Source: JAWSVE01 sp033852115 | GTDB lineage: Bacteria; Pseudomonadota; Gammaproteobacteria; Pseudomonadales; Cellvibrionaceae | Reading direction: 5' to 3' | Length of the DNA stretch: 64,000 bases | Assembly (NCBI GenBank): GCA_033852115.1 | Contig: JAWSVE010000002.1 | Coordinates: forward strand, 310,001-374,000 | In this document: positions 1 to 8,547 of the stretch, one piece after another | Numbering within the stretch: position 1 is the stretch's first letter | How the letters are laid out: the number at the start of each line of letters is the position of its first letter | Position numbers and translations under genes: made by a program | Notes under the pieces: generated by a model | The model's input: the letters and a program-made list of their open reading frames with translations, nothing else | The model's database searches: none | What the model was told of the DNA's origin: nothing

Positions 1-206
1 GCGAGCATCAGCTCGTAACTTAAATTGAGTGCGGCCATGATGGCGATTTTTTCCAGCCCAATTACATTGCCAGTTGAGCGGATGTCACGTAGGCGCTGAT
101 CCAGCTGGCGGGCGGCGGACTGCAAAATGGCCTGTTCTTCTGGTGGGCAAGCAACTTGATAGTCTTTATCGAGCAGATTGACGGCGATAGTCGCATTGTC
201 AGTCAT
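1..206 (-). CDS. zapA: Cell division protein ZapA (3' end cut off by window)
   Basis: Read on the minus strand from the ATG at 206, this encodes about 68 residues of ZapA before leaving the window on the left. The visible part starts MTDNATIAVNLLDKDY and continues with the helix containing QLDQRLRDIRSTGNVIGLEKIA, typical of ZapA. ZapA is a small cytoplasmic protein that cross-links FtsZ filaments in the division ring. The ZapB-like coiled-coil gene lies 25 bases upstream on the same strand, the usual pairing in this group. The C-terminal coiled coil is outside the window, so completeness cannot be judged. Confidence 0.9.
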   Translation of the reverse strand, partial: MTDNATIAVNLLDKDYQVACPPEEQAILQSAARQLDQRLRDIRSTGNVIGLEKIAIMAALNLSYELML

Positions 207-231
207 GGTGTATTCCTGTTACGCCCGGACT

Positions 232-441
232 TTAGGCTTCGGATTCCAAACTCTTTAAGCGCGCGATCATCGCTTCAACACGCGTGCGGGCAAGTTCGTT
301 TTTCTCGATCAGGCGAGTACGCTCGCCGATCCATTCAGATTCTTTGGCGTGCAGCTGGCGGTTCTCTTCACGCAATTGATCGCACATGCGAACGAGCTGC
401 TCGATCTTACTTTCTAGTGTGGCAAGGATGCTATCGTTCAT
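232..441 (-). CDS. ZapB-like small coiled-coil protein (TIGR02449 type)
   Basis: A 69-residue, almost wholly helical protein with heptad-like spacing (LESKIEQLVRMCDQL, then NRQLHAKESEWIGERTRLIEKNELARTRVEAMIARLKSLE, here abbreviated by its landmarks). The conserved tail around EKNELARTRVEAMI is typical of the small proteins found directly upstream of zapA and assumed to act in cell division. I chose ATG at 441; a GTG three codons upstream (450) is also in frame. It very likely forms an operon with zapA, 25 bases downstream. A direct role at the Z-ring is inferred from position and the coiled coil, not shown by the sequence. Confidence 0.8.
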   Translation of the reverse strand: MNDSILATLESKIEQLVRMCDQLREENRQLHAKESEWIGERTRLIEKNELARTRVEAMIARLKSLESEA

Positions 442-785
442 AGTGTCCACTTTCGTCTGGCTAACAGTATCTATCTATAGTCTACTAACCCAGATTTTGC
501 TTTGCCTTAGACTTTATTCGAGGTTCTTTCAGTAAAAGGCTGATTCTAAACAAGATAATAGCGTATCGCACCACAAAACCCTGGTCGTTACTATATTGCG
601 CCGACTTGTGGGGGTCAATTGCGGACGCGTGGCTGGGTGCTGTTTGTTCTCTAATGCGAACGATCTTTCACTGAATCGTGATAGGATGCGCAGTTTTCCG
701 GAACCTTTGATTCATGCCTCTGATGCTTCAATCAAGGCGGACTGCAATGCCACGAAGCAGTGGCGGACACACCTGTTGGAGAGTC
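442..785. other. Divergent intergenic region between zapB-like gene and ygfB
   Basis: About 340 bases separate the two divergent gene sets, so promoters for both must lie here. I see no convincing pair of -35 and -10 boxes, no hairpin with a T tract and no credible coding frame. The short plus-strand open frames crossing it are not protein-like and lack ribosome binding sites. Confidence 0.5.
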
Positions 786-1370
786 ATGACAAATAAAACC
801 CAAACACTGCCGTCTTTTGATGGGCTAGCCGATCAATTTCTATCATTAGGGGCGCTGAATAGTCCTGCCGAACTTCACGGCATGATCTGTGGTCATCTTT
901 GTGGAGGGGGCCGTTATAGCCATGGAGAGTGGCTGAAAGCGGCTAAAGAATTTCTAGATTGCAGTCAAAGTGTTGATGGTGAGTCAGAGCAGTTGCTAAT
1001 CCAAATCTACCAAACGACCTTATCGCAATTGCGTGATCAGGAGTTCTCTGTGCTGTTGTTATTGCCAGACGACGATACGGATTTAGAACAACGTATAGTA
1101 TCGCTTGGCCATTGGTGTCATGGGTTTCTGACGGGCTTTGGTACATCGGGGCTTAGCGGTGATACGCAAATGTCAGCAGAAACTGCTGATGCGTTACGTG
1201 ATTTTGCAGCGTTTGTGCAGATCAGCCCCGAGGATGCGCTTGATGATGATAGCGAAAATGACTACATGGAAATTGTCGAATACATTCGCGTTGCCCTACT
1301 CACTATTTTTATGGAAATCGGTGTGCACTCAGACCCCAACCCAGAGGAAGATCAACGCACCGTTCACTAA
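786..1370 (+). CDS. ygfB: UPF0149 family protein YgfB
   Basis: A 194-residue acidic cytoplasmic protein of the YgfB/YecA (UPF0149) family. Landmarks are the N-terminal stretch SPAELHGMICGHLCGG, the central GHWCHGFLTGFG and the acidic helix EDALDDDSENDYMEIVEYIR. The frame is open further upstream, but ATG 786 follows a plausible ribosome binding site (TTGGAGAG) and gives the usual family length. The biochemical role is not settled; in Pseudomonas relatives it has been linked to regulation. The gene leads the conserved series ygfB-pepP-ubiH-ubiI, all on the plus strand with short gaps, which strongly supports the call. Confidence 0.9.
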   Translation: MTNKTQTLPSFDGLADQFLSLGALNSPAELHGMICGHLCGGGRYSHGEWLKAAKEFLDCSQSVDGESEQLLIQIYQTTLSQLRDQEFSVLLLLPDDDTDLEQRIVSLGHWCHGFLTGFGTSGLSGDTQMSAETADALRDFAAFVQISPEDALDDDSENDYMEIVEYIRVALLTIFMEIGVHSDPNPEEDQRTVH

Positions 1371-1396
1371 CCGTATTGCATAAATAAGAGTCCGCT

Positions 1397-2710
1397 ATGT
1401 CGATTACCAAACAAGAATTCGCGCGGCGCCGTAAAACTTTGATGGCGCACATGGAGCCTAATTCGATTGCCATTATTCCTTCGGCGTCAATCAAGGTGCG
1501 TAATCGCGATACCGATTTTGCCTTTCGCCAAGACAGCGACTTTTTTTATCTGACCGGTTTTAACGAGCCGGACGCAGTTCTGGCGATCATTCCTGGCCGC
1601 GACCACGGTGAAACTGTGATGTTTGTGCGGGAAAAAGATCCAGGCAAAGAAATTTGGGACGGCTACATCGCAGGCCCTGAAGGTGCTTGTGCTGATCACG
1701 GCGCTGACGATGCGTTTCCCATAGATGATATCGACGATATTTTACCGGGTCTGATCGAAGGCACCGAGCGTGTGTACTACGCGATGGGTAAAAACTCTGA
1801 ATTCGATGCTCACGTAATGGGATGGGTAAACAGTATTCGCGCCAAGGTGCGCACTGGTGCCACACCGCCCGGTGAGTTTTTAGATCTTGATCATTTTCTT
1901 CACGATATGCGTTTGTACAAAAGCGCTGCGGAAATTCGTGTTATGAAGCGCGCTGGGGAAATTTCAGCTGCGGCCCATGCTCGTGCGATGACAACTTGCA
2001 AACCTGGCATGTTTGAATATGAGATTGAAGCGGAGCTATTACATGAGTTTGGTCGCAACGGCGCACGCTTTCCCGCTTACAGTAGTATCGTTGGCGGTGG
2101 TAAAAATGGCTGTGTTTTGCATTACATCGAAAACAACCAAAAATTACGCGATGGTGATTTGTTGTTAATCGATGCCGGTTGTGAATTAGATAACTATGCC
2201 GCAGATATTACCCGCACCTTTCCCATCAATGGAAAATTTTCGCCAGAGCAAAAGGCGCTCTATGAAGTGTGCCTAAAAGCGCAGCGCGAAGCCATGGCGG
2301 TGATTAAACCTGGCAATCATTGGAATGACCCACACGAGATCTCGGTGCGTATTATTTGTGAAGGCTTATTAGAACTCGGTTTGTTGCAGGGTGATCTCGA
2401 AGACATCATTGAGCAAGAGACTTATAAGCGTTTTTACATGCATCGCATCGGCCATTGGCTAGGGATGGACGTGCACGATGTGGGCGACTACAAAGTTGGT
2501 GGTGAATGGCGTGTGCTAGAGCCTGGTATGGTAATGACCGTTGAACCAGGGATTTATGTGTCGCCTAATGATGAAACGGTTGAAGCGCGCTGGCGCGGTA
2601 TTGGTATTCGCATCGAAGATGACGTGTTAATTACCAAGGACGGCTGCGAAGAGTTGAGCGTTGGCGTGCCCAAAACCGTTGAAGACATTGAAGCCTTAAT
2701 GGCGTCCTAA
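1397..2710 (+). CDS. pepP: Xaa-Pro aminopeptidase PepP
   Basis: A 437-residue metallopeptidase of the M24B family that removes N-terminal residues preceding proline, in the cytoplasm. An N-terminal creatinase-like domain (about 1-170) is followed by the pita-bread catalytic domain. The five expected metal ligands are visible: Asp in LLIDAGCE and in AADITRTF, His in MHRIGHWLG, Glu in TVEPGIY and Glu in RIEDDVL. Length matches E. coli PepP. It starts 26 bases after ygfB and precedes ubiH by 22 bases, the usual arrangement, so the four genes are probably co-transcribed. Confidence 0.96.
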   Translation: MSITKQEFARRRKTLMAHMEPNSIAIIPSASIKVRNRDTDFAFRQDSDFFYLTGFNEPDAVLAIIPGRDHGETVMFVREKDPGKEIWDGYIAGPEGACADHGADDAFPIDDIDDILPGLIEGTERVYYAMGKNSEFDAHVMGWVNSIRAKVRTGATPPGEFLDLDHFLHDMRLYKSAAEIRVMKRAGEISAAAHARAMTTCKPGMFEYEIEAELLHEFGRNGARFPAYSSIVGGGKNGCVLHYIENNQKLRDGDLLLIDAGCELDNYAADITRTFPINGKFSPEQKALYEVCLKAQREAMAVIKPGNHWNDPHEISVRIICEGLLELGLLQGDLEDIIEQETYKRFYMHRIGHWLGMDVHDVGDYKVGGEWRVLEPGMVMTVEPGIYVSPNDETVEARWRGIGIRIEDDVLITKDGCEELSVGVPKTVEDIEALMAS

Positions 2711-2732
2711 TTTTTTGGCAGAGAATTAATAG

Positions 2733-3971
2733 TTGTCTAATTCGGAAACGACAGAGCAAACTATTCGTCATTGCGATATCGCCATCGTTGGTGGAGGTAT
2801 GGTGGGTATCGCACTGGCGTTGATGTTAAATCGCGCGCAACCGGACTGGTCAATCGTTTTAATCGAATCGGCTGCCTTCAGCAAACCTGATGAAAAGCCC
2901 TATCAAAGTAGCTTTGATGCGCGCTCCACTGCGTTGGCTGCGGGTTCAGAAAAAATTCTAGATGCCTGTGGAATTTGGTCGACCCTTACTCAGCATCTTA
3001 CGCCTATCGATACCGTACATGTGTCCGATCGTGGGCATTTCGGTGGAGCGGAAATTCACGCGGCACAATACAACATGAACGCCGTTGGTCATGTGGTTGA
3101 AAATGCTTGGCTTGGTCGTGTGCTGATGTCTGAGCTATTGTCGCGACCCCACATTACCTGTTTAGCACCGGCAAGAGTCAAGAAGTTAACGCCGCTACAA
3201 CAGGGCTATCAGATCGACTTGGTTGACTCTGGTGTTGCACAGTTACATGCCAACTTAACCGTAATTGCAGATGGTGCTGAGTCGCCTTTGGCTAAAACGT
3301 TGGGGGTGCAATTTTCGACTAAGCCTTATCAGCAAACGGCGCTGATAACGAATATCGAAATGAGTGAGCCGCATCGATGTCGTGCTTACGAGCGATTTAC
3401 GGACGCAGGGCCAATAGCCTTGTTGCCACTGGGCGAAGCCAGCCATAGTTGTACGTCGGCGCTGGTGTGGACTCTGCCTGAAGATCAAGCAGAGTCAATC
3501 GCATCGCTCGATGAAGATGCCTTTTTAAACATATTGCAACAGCGCTTTGGTTTTCGCCAAGGTAAATTTATACGTTGCGCCGAGCGTTTTACCTATCCGT
3601 TGGAATTAAAGTTAGCCTGCGAACAGGTGCGTCGCGGTTTAGTGTTAATGGGGAATGCGGCGCATTTCTTACACCCTGTCGCTGGGCAGGGGTTTAATTT
3701 AGCGTTGCGTGATTGCTGGCAGCTAATGAAAGTTTTGAAAGACGCGAATGATAAAAACGTTGCGTTGAGTGATCTACACGTTTTGCAGCAATACATCGAC
3801 AAACAAATCTTAGATCAAGACTTAACTGTCGGCTTGAGCGATCAAATGGTGCGGTGGTTTTCCAGTGCCAGTATGCAGCAATCCGTGTTACGCAATTTGG
3901 GTTTGTTTTTATTGGATGTGGTGCCGGGCGCCGGCTCACTGTTATCCAAACGCTCAATGGGATTAGCGTAA
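2733..3971 (+). CDS. ubiH: UbiH-type ubiquinone biosynthesis hydroxylase
   Basis: A 412-residue class A flavoprotein monooxygenase of the UbiH/COQ6 family, which hydroxylates the ubiquinone ring precursor. The N-terminal dinucleotide fold has VGGGMVGIALAL near residue 20, the middle has ADGAESPLAKTLG, and the second FAD motif GNAAHFLHPVAGQGFN lies near 305. Translation appears to begin at a TTG (2733); no ATG nearby preserves the FAD motif with the normal N-terminal length. Its TAA shares a base with the ATG of the next gene, so the two hydroxylases are likely translationally coupled. UbiH rather than UbiF is assigned from gene order; exact regiospecificity is inferred. Confidence 0.9.
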   Translation: MSNSETTEQTIRHCDIAIVGGGMVGIALALMLNRAQPDWSIVLIESAAFSKPDEKPYQSSFDARSTALAAGSEKILDACGIWSTLTQHLTPIDTVHVSDRGHFGGAEIHAAQYNMNAVGHVVENAWLGRVLMSELLSRPHITCLAPARVKKLTPLQQGYQIDLVDSGVAQLHANLTVIADGAESPLAKTLGVQFSTKPYQQTALITNIEMSEPHRCRAYERFTDAGPIALLPLGEASHSCTSALVWTLPEDQAESIASLDEDAFLNILQQRFGFRQGKFIRCAERFTYPLELKLACEQVRRGLVLMGNAAHFLHPVAGQGFNLALRDCWQLMKVLKDANDKNVALSDLHVLQQYIDKQILDQDLTVGLSDQMVRWFSSASMQQSVLRNLGLFLLDVVPGAGSLLSKRSMGLA

Positions 3972-5245
3972 TGACAAAGACAGAGTCTCACTGGGAAGCA
4001 GAGTTTGGGAAACATTATGATGTCATCATTGCAGGTGCGGGTCTCGTCGGTACTGCACTGGCGTGTGGTTTAGCGATTGCGCACGCCAAAAGCCAATCAG
4101 AAAGTGCTAAGCCGCTAAATATTGTTGTTGTCGATCCGGGCAAAGCCCCAGCGCTTTTCAGTGGCGAACAATTTGACCCGCGTGTGGTAGCACTCACGCG
4201 TCAATCGCAAAACTTATTAGATGAGCTTGGTGTTTGGCAATCCATTGTCGATCAACGGGCATGTGCTTACCAGCACATGTCGGTGTGGGATGGCGAGGGT
4301 ACTGGGTCAATTCAATTCGATAGTGATGAATTACACGAGCCCAACCTCGGTCATATTGTCGAAAACTCGGTCGCACTGAATGCACTGTTAACTCGCTGCA
4401 TTCAGCTACCTAATGTTGAATTGTTGCGTGGTCAAAGTGTGGTAGATATTAGCTTGCCCAGTGATGGGCAAGACGAGCCGGTAACGATTCAGCTAAACGA
4501 TGGGCAAAGCCTAACAGCGGATTTGGTCGTCGCGGCCGATGGTGCTCTTTCTCCTTTACGACAGCAAGTAGGCTTAGCAACGCGAGAGTGGGATTATGGG
4601 CATCGAGCCATCGTCACCACCGTTCGTTGCGAAAAGCCTCATCGATTTACCGCCTGGCAACGATTTAGTCATACCGGGCCTTTGGCATTTCTGCCATTAC
4701 AAACGACAGAGGGCAATGCACATTATTGTTCGATTGTGTGGTCATGCACCGAAGACTTAGCTGCCGAGTTACTTGCACTAGAGGATGCGGTGTTTGCTAG
4801 TCGTTTAGAAAGAGCGTTTGAACAACGGCTTGGTCGCATCGAGCATTGTGATCAGCGATTCAGTTTTCCTCTGCGTCAGCGTCATGCGGTGGACTACATA
4901 GCCCCTCGCTTCGCTCTGGTGGGCGATGCAGCCCACACCATCCATCCTTTAGCTGGGCAGGGTGTGAATTTAGGTTTTCACGACGTAAAAGCATTACTAG
5001 CGGAAGTAGCGCGCGCTGGTGAACGCGGTATTCCGCTTGGTGATCCGTCGGTCCTTAAACGCTTCCAGCGACAGTGTCGAACCCATAATCTGGCGATGAT
5101 GGCGACGATGGAAGGTTTTAAGCGATTGTTTGGCAGTCGTCATCCGGCGCTACAGGTGGTGCGGAACTCAGGGCTCAAGCAGGTAAACCAACTGGGTTTT
5201 TTGAAAAAGATGATAGCTCGGCAGGCCATGGGAATCGGTGCCTAG
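3971..5245 (+). CDS. ubiI: UbiI/VisC-type ubiquinone biosynthesis hydroxylase
   Basis: A 424-residue paralogue of the preceding protein and a second FAD-dependent ubiquinone monooxygenase. Motifs are AGAGLVGTALACGL near residue 20, the DG motif AADGALSPLRQQVG, and GDAAHTIHPLAGQGVNLGF near 317. The ATG at 3971 overlaps the TAA of ubiH by one base (TAATG), which fixes the start even though the frame is open upstream. Order after ygfB-pepP-ubiH identifies it as UbiI/VisC, which performs the C5 hydroxylation in E. coli. The closing KKMIARQAMG is also usual for the family. Confidence 0.9.
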   Translation: MTKTESHWEAEFGKHYDVIIAGAGLVGTALACGLAIAHAKSQSESAKPLNIVVVDPGKAPALFSGEQFDPRVVALTRQSQNLLDELGVWQSIVDQRACAYQHMSVWDGEGTGSIQFDSDELHEPNLGHIVENSVALNALLTRCIQLPNVELLRGQSVVDISLPSDGQDEPVTIQLNDGQSLTADLVVAADGALSPLRQQVGLATREWDYGHRAIVTTVRCEKPHRFTAWQRFSHTGPLAFLPLQTTEGNAHYCSIVWSCTEDLAAELLALEDAVFASRLERAFEQRLGRIEHCDQRFSFPLRQRHAVDYIAPRFALVGDAAHTIHPLAGQGVNLGFHDVKALLAEVARAGERGIPLGDPSVLKRFQRQCRTHNLAMMATMEGFKRLFGSRHPALQVVRNSGLKQVNQLGFLKKMIARQAMGIGA

Positions 5246-5313
5246 CGTTGGTTTAGCCTATACTCTTCAATAGGTTTTTATCGGTTTAACACAGGAATAG
5301 CTCAGGAGCAGCA

Positions 5314-5631
5314 GTGATCCCTCAAAGCCAAGTGAGTACACAAATTACCTCCAATAAGAAAGGCTTGGTTATCGCGGTAGAAGGCTATTTTAATGGTGCT
5401 CTGCACGCCGCATTCCGCGAGAGCTTTGAGGGGCAGCCTAAATTCGAGCGCTATGCGGTTAGTCTGCAGCATTGCCTCGGCCTTGATAGTGGCGGCTTGG
5501 GCTTGTTACTGGTGTTGCGTGACTATTCGGGCCTCGGTAAGGAAAACCTGCTGCTGACGCAAATCCCACCGGAGATTAAGACGGTGCTTAGATACGCGAA
5601 CTTCGACCAAATCTTCACAATCGTCGAGTGA
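5314..5631 (+). CDS. STAS-domain protein (anti-sigma factor antagonist-like)
   Basis: A 105-residue single-domain protein resembling STAS anti-anti-sigma proteins: a beta-rich start (GLVIAVEGYFNGALHAAF), a central LDSGGLGLLLVLRDY that matches the switch-serine loop plus helix, and a tail ending FDQIFTIVE. Ser in LDSGGLG is the candidate phosphorylation site. The start is GTG 5314, preceded by CAGGAGC. No anti-sigma kinase or phosphatase gene is adjacent; it sits alone between ubiI and hisB, so its partner is elsewhere. The fold is well supported by the pattern, the regulatory pathway is unknown. Confidence 0.75.
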   Translation: MIPQSQVSTQITSNKKGLVIAVEGYFNGALHAAFRESFEGQPKFERYAVSLQHCLGLDSGGLGLLLVLRDYSGLGKENLLLTQIPPEIKTVLRYANFDQIFTIVE

Positions 5632-5738
5632 AGCGATCTGCGTTGCCACTGCACCCATCATTGGCTGCCTCGAAAAACGCTTCATCATAGACTTAGTATC
5701 TCGATCCTTCCCCCTGGCGACTAAGGGGCTCAAACCAG

Positions 5739-5744
5739 TATAAT
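5739..5744 (+). promoter_or_regulatory. Candidate -10 box upstream of hisB
   Basis: A perfect TATAAT lies about 30 bases before the hisB start. The -35 position (around 5716) matches consensus poorly, so this is a moderate promoter candidate. It would drive the hisB-hisH-hisA group, since about 140 bases without a gene precede hisB. Confidence 0.45.
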
Positions 5745-5774
5745 GCGCGGCTTGATAAACATTGAGGAATCACC

Positions 5775-6368
5775 ATGACTGAGCGTTCAGCCAGTGTTAA
5801 GCGCGACACGCTAGAAACCAAAATCACTGCCACCATCAATCTAGACGGTAGCGGCAAAGGCCAATTCGATACTGGCGTGCCGTTTCTAGAACATATGATG
5901 GATCAGATTGCGCGTCATGGTTTGATTGATATCGATGTCACCTGCGATGGCGACACGCACATCGATGATCACCACACCGTGGAAGACGTGGGTATCACGC
6001 TCGGCCAAGCGTTCGCGCAAGCGGTGGGCGACAAAAAAGGCATTACTCGTTACGGCCACAGCTATGTGCCGCTGGACGAAGCCTTATCACGGGTCGTGAT
6101 TGATTTTTCTGGTCGCCCCGGTTTGTGGATGGATGTGCCTTTCACGCAAAAACGTATCGGAAATTTCGATACTGAGTTGTTTCGCGAATTTTTCCAAGGT
6201 TTCGTCAATCACGCGCAAGTGAGTTTGCACATCGATTGCCTCAAAGGTATGAATGCGCACCATCAGATCGAAACAGTGTTTAAAGCCTTTGGGCGCGCGT
6301 TACGTATGGCGTTAACACGTGATGATCGCTTGGGAAATGTCATGCCGTCTACCAAAGGTACATTGTAG
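5775..6368 (+). CDS. hisB: Imidazoleglycerol-phosphate dehydratase HisB
   Basis: A 197-residue monofunctional imidazoleglycerol-phosphate dehydratase, step six or seven of histidine biosynthesis. Both metal-binding histidine motifs are present: DDHHTVEDVGITLGQAF near residue 65 and MNAHHQIETVFKAFGRAL near 160. There is no N-terminal phosphatase domain, unlike the fused E. coli enzyme. The start ATG follows GAGGAATCACC. It heads hisB-hisH-hisA, all plus strand. A TATAAT at 5739 may be its promoter. Confidence 0.97.
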   Translation: MTERSASVKRDTLETKITATINLDGSGKGQFDTGVPFLEHMMDQIARHGLIDIDVTCDGDTHIDDHHTVEDVGITLGQAFAQAVGDKKGITRYGHSYVPLDEALSRVVIDFSGRPGLWMDVPFTQKRIGNFDTELFREFFQGFVNHAQVSLHIDCLKGMNAHHQIETVFKAFGRALRMALTRDDRLGNVMPSTKGTL

Positions 6369-6484
6369 TTTTCTAAATACCCCGGGGCACGACTTTCGAT
6401 CGTGCCATTGCTCTCTTGTGAGTTTAATATCGAGCGATGAATATCATTGCTTGTTCAGTAAAATTTTTCGTTGTGAGTTCAACT

Positions 6485-7132
6485 ATGAGCACCCTCGCCA
6501 TTATCGATTACGGTATGGGTAATCTTCACTCTGTTGCTAGCGCTATTAAAAATGTAGCGCCAGAAGTAGACGTGTCGATTACAGCTGATAAACACGTTAT
6601 AGCTGATGCAGACCGTGTCATCTTTCCTGGTGTTGGCGCAATACGTGATTGCATCAAAGGTATATACGATATTGAAGCCGACGTAATGGTTAAAAATGCC
6701 ATTGCATCCGGTAAACCTGTGTTAGGCATTTGTGTTGGTTTGCAAGCATTGATGTCGCACAGTGAAGAGAACGATGGCGTCGATTGTTTGAATGTCTTGC
6801 CTGGCAATGTAAAACGCTTTTCAAGTGCATTGAAAGACGTTGATGGCAATCAACTTAAAGTTCCTCACATGGGTTGGAACCAAGTTGAGCAAGTGAAAGC
6901 GCATCCTCTATGGGAAAATATTCCGCAAAATTCGCGTTTTTATTTCGTACACAGTTATTACGTTTCGGCAGAAAATGCTGAACAGGTAACGGGTAAGTGT
7001 CAATACGGCGTTGCGTTTGATGCCGTGTTAAGTGAAAACAACCTATTTGCAGCTCAATTTCACCCCGAAAAAAGCCACACCGCCGGTTTGCAATTGCTGC
7101 AAAACTTTGTGCGTTGGAATGGAACAGTGTAA
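6485..7132 (+). CDS. hisH: Imidazole glycerol phosphate synthase subunit HisH
   Basis: A 215-residue class I glutamine amidotransferase that supplies ammonia to HisF. It opens with LAIIDYGMGNLHSV, has the nucleophile Cys in GICVGLQAL near residue 82, and the His-Glu pair in FHPEKSH near 192. The frame stays open upstream to 6437, but ATG 6485 matches the family N-terminus exactly. It is separated from its partner HisF by hisA and a reversed PilZ gene, so the two subunits are made from different places in the cluster. Confidence 0.96.
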   Translation: MSTLAIIDYGMGNLHSVASAIKNVAPEVDVSITADKHVIADADRVIFPGVGAIRDCIKGIYDIEADVMVKNAIASGKPVLGICVGLQALMSHSEENDGVDCLNVLPGNVKRFSSALKDVDGNQLKVPHMGWNQVEQVKAHPLWENIPQNSRFYFVHSYYVSAENAEQVTGKCQYGVAFDAVLSENNLFAAQFHPEKSHTAGLQLLQNFVRWNGTV

Positions 7133-7161
7133 ACCGCATAAAACGCGTTAGAGACAGTATT

Positions 7162-7899
7162 ATGTTAATTATCCCTGCAATTGATTTAAAAGATGGCCAG
7201 TGTGTACGTTTGCGACAAGGCTTGATGGAAGACTCCACAGTGTTTTCTGATGATCCTGTCGCGATGGCGCAGCAGTGGGTTGATCAGGGCACACGCCGTT
7301 TGCATTTGGTAGATCTCAACGGTGCGTTTGCGGGTGAGCCTGTCAACGGTGAAGTGGTGACGGCGATTGCAAAAAAATACCCAGACTTACCCATTCAAAT
7401 TGGCGGCGGTATTCGTTCGTTGGAAACCATCGAAGCCTATTTAAAAGCTGGTGTGACCTACGCCATTATCGGTACTAAAGCGGTAACAAATCCCGAGTTT
7501 GTTGCTGAAGCCTGCAAGGCATTTCCTGGTCATATTATTGTCGGTTTGGATGCAAAAGACGGCTTTGTTGCCACCGATGGGTGGGCCGAAGTCTCTAGTG
7601 TAAAAGCTACCGACCTGGCCAAGCAATTTGCCAACGATGGCGTGAGTGCCATTGTTTATACCGACATTGCTCGGGATGGCATGATGGGTGGCGTTAATAT
7701 CGATGCTACCGTTGCCATGGCGCAAGCGTCGCCAATCCCTGTGATTGCATCTGGTGGTGTATCAAAGCTTGATGATATTAAAGCGTTACAAGCGGTGGCA
7801 GGCGAGGGGATTTTGGGCGCAATCACTGGGCGTGCCATATATGAAGGCACCTTAGATATCGCAGAAGCTCAAGCCTGGTGTGACAGCCAAACAGCCTAG
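7162..7899 (+). CDS. hisA: Phosphoribosylformimino-AICAR phosphate isomerase HisA
   Basis: A 245-residue TIM-barrel isomerase of histidine synthesis. The first catalytic Asp is in IPAIDLKDGQCVRL (residue 8) and the second in YTDIARDGMMGG near 168; phosphate-binding loops IGGGIRSLE and ASGGVSK are intact. ATG 7162 was chosen over upstream in-frame codons because it gives the invariant N-terminus. The stop codon overlaps the stop of the convergent PilZ gene (shared CCTAG), so no room is left for a terminator between them. Confidence 0.96.
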   Translation: MLIIPAIDLKDGQCVRLRQGLMEDSTVFSDDPVAMAQQWVDQGTRRLHLVDLNGAFAGEPVNGEVVTAIAKKYPDLPIQIGGGIRSLETIEAYLKAGVTYAIIGTKAVTNPEFVAEACKAFPGHIIVGLDAKDGFVATDGWAEVSSVKATDLAKQFANDGVSAIVYTDIARDGMMGGVNIDATVAMAQASPIPVIASGGVSKLDDIKALQAVAGEGILGAITGRAIYEGTLDIAEAQAWCDSQTA

Positions 7900-8348
7900 C
7901 GTGGTGGGCGAAGCCCGTTGAGTACGGCGCTATGTTGAGCGGCAAAATGCTGAATAAAGTTGCTCAATACTTTTTCGCTTTCCACATCCAGCTCAACGAG
8001 TTGGCACCCAATGTGAAACCAGTCGCCACGCACTCGCCGACAGTAAACGCTTTGGCTTAATAGGTGTACAGACGCGGCGACTTTGTCTGTTGTCGGTACG
8101 CGAAAATCCACACTGAGTTTTATCGCGTCGTTCAGGGCGGCCCTTTTGAAATGAGGGAAAACCGTGCGCATTAACTGAAAGTTTCCGGCGACTTGAAATC
8201 CGCCTGATGACAAATTGGTGATTAGCCCTGGACATGAATCGCCACTGGCGTTTTTTACCATGCATGCCAAGCGAGTTTTATAGCGTGGCTCTCGGCGTTG
8301 CTCGATTCCAGATTGTCCAGGGCCTTTTGGAAACTTTGAGTTGTTCAT
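7896..8348 (-). CDS. PilZ domain protein, probable c-di-GMP binder
   Basis: A 150-residue protein with a PilZ domain. Both binding motifs are visible: RREPRYKTR near residues 18-26 (RxxxR) and NLSSGGF near 45 ([D/N]xSxxG). It probably binds cyclic di-GMP through these residues. The remaining sequence is one beta-barrel domain with no enzymatic partner. The chosen ATG (8348) follows an upstream in-frame ATG at 8369 without a better ribosome site. It is inserted backwards between hisA and hisF and its stop overlaps that of hisA. The output it controls cannot be told from context. Confidence 0.85.
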   Translation of the reverse strand: MNNSKFPKGPGQSGIEQRREPRYKTRLACMVKNASGDSCPGLITNLSSGGFQVAGNFQLMRTVFPHFKRAALNDAIKLSVDFRVPTTDKVAASVHLLSQSVYCRRVRGDWFHIGCQLVELDVESEKVLSNFIQHFAAQHSAVLNGLRPPR

Positions 8349-8547
8349 ATACTGAGTGTAGAAGATCAAATTTGCGGCCTGAGAAAAAAGCGTGCTTTCA
8401 ACTAACGAAGTGCAAATTTTTTGTTCAGAAGTATAGCTGAAAGTTTATAAACGCAGGTAAGTGCAACCATCTTGATTTTAAACAATGGTTGTAAAGGCCC
8501 GTCTTTAAATATTTGTGAGTGAAATTGTTTTCAGCGAGGATGTTAAA

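Noticed and set aside
156..443. Plus-strand frame opposite the zapB-like gene
   Set aside because: Lies antisense to two well-supported genes, with no ribosome site and a protein pattern not typical of real proteins.
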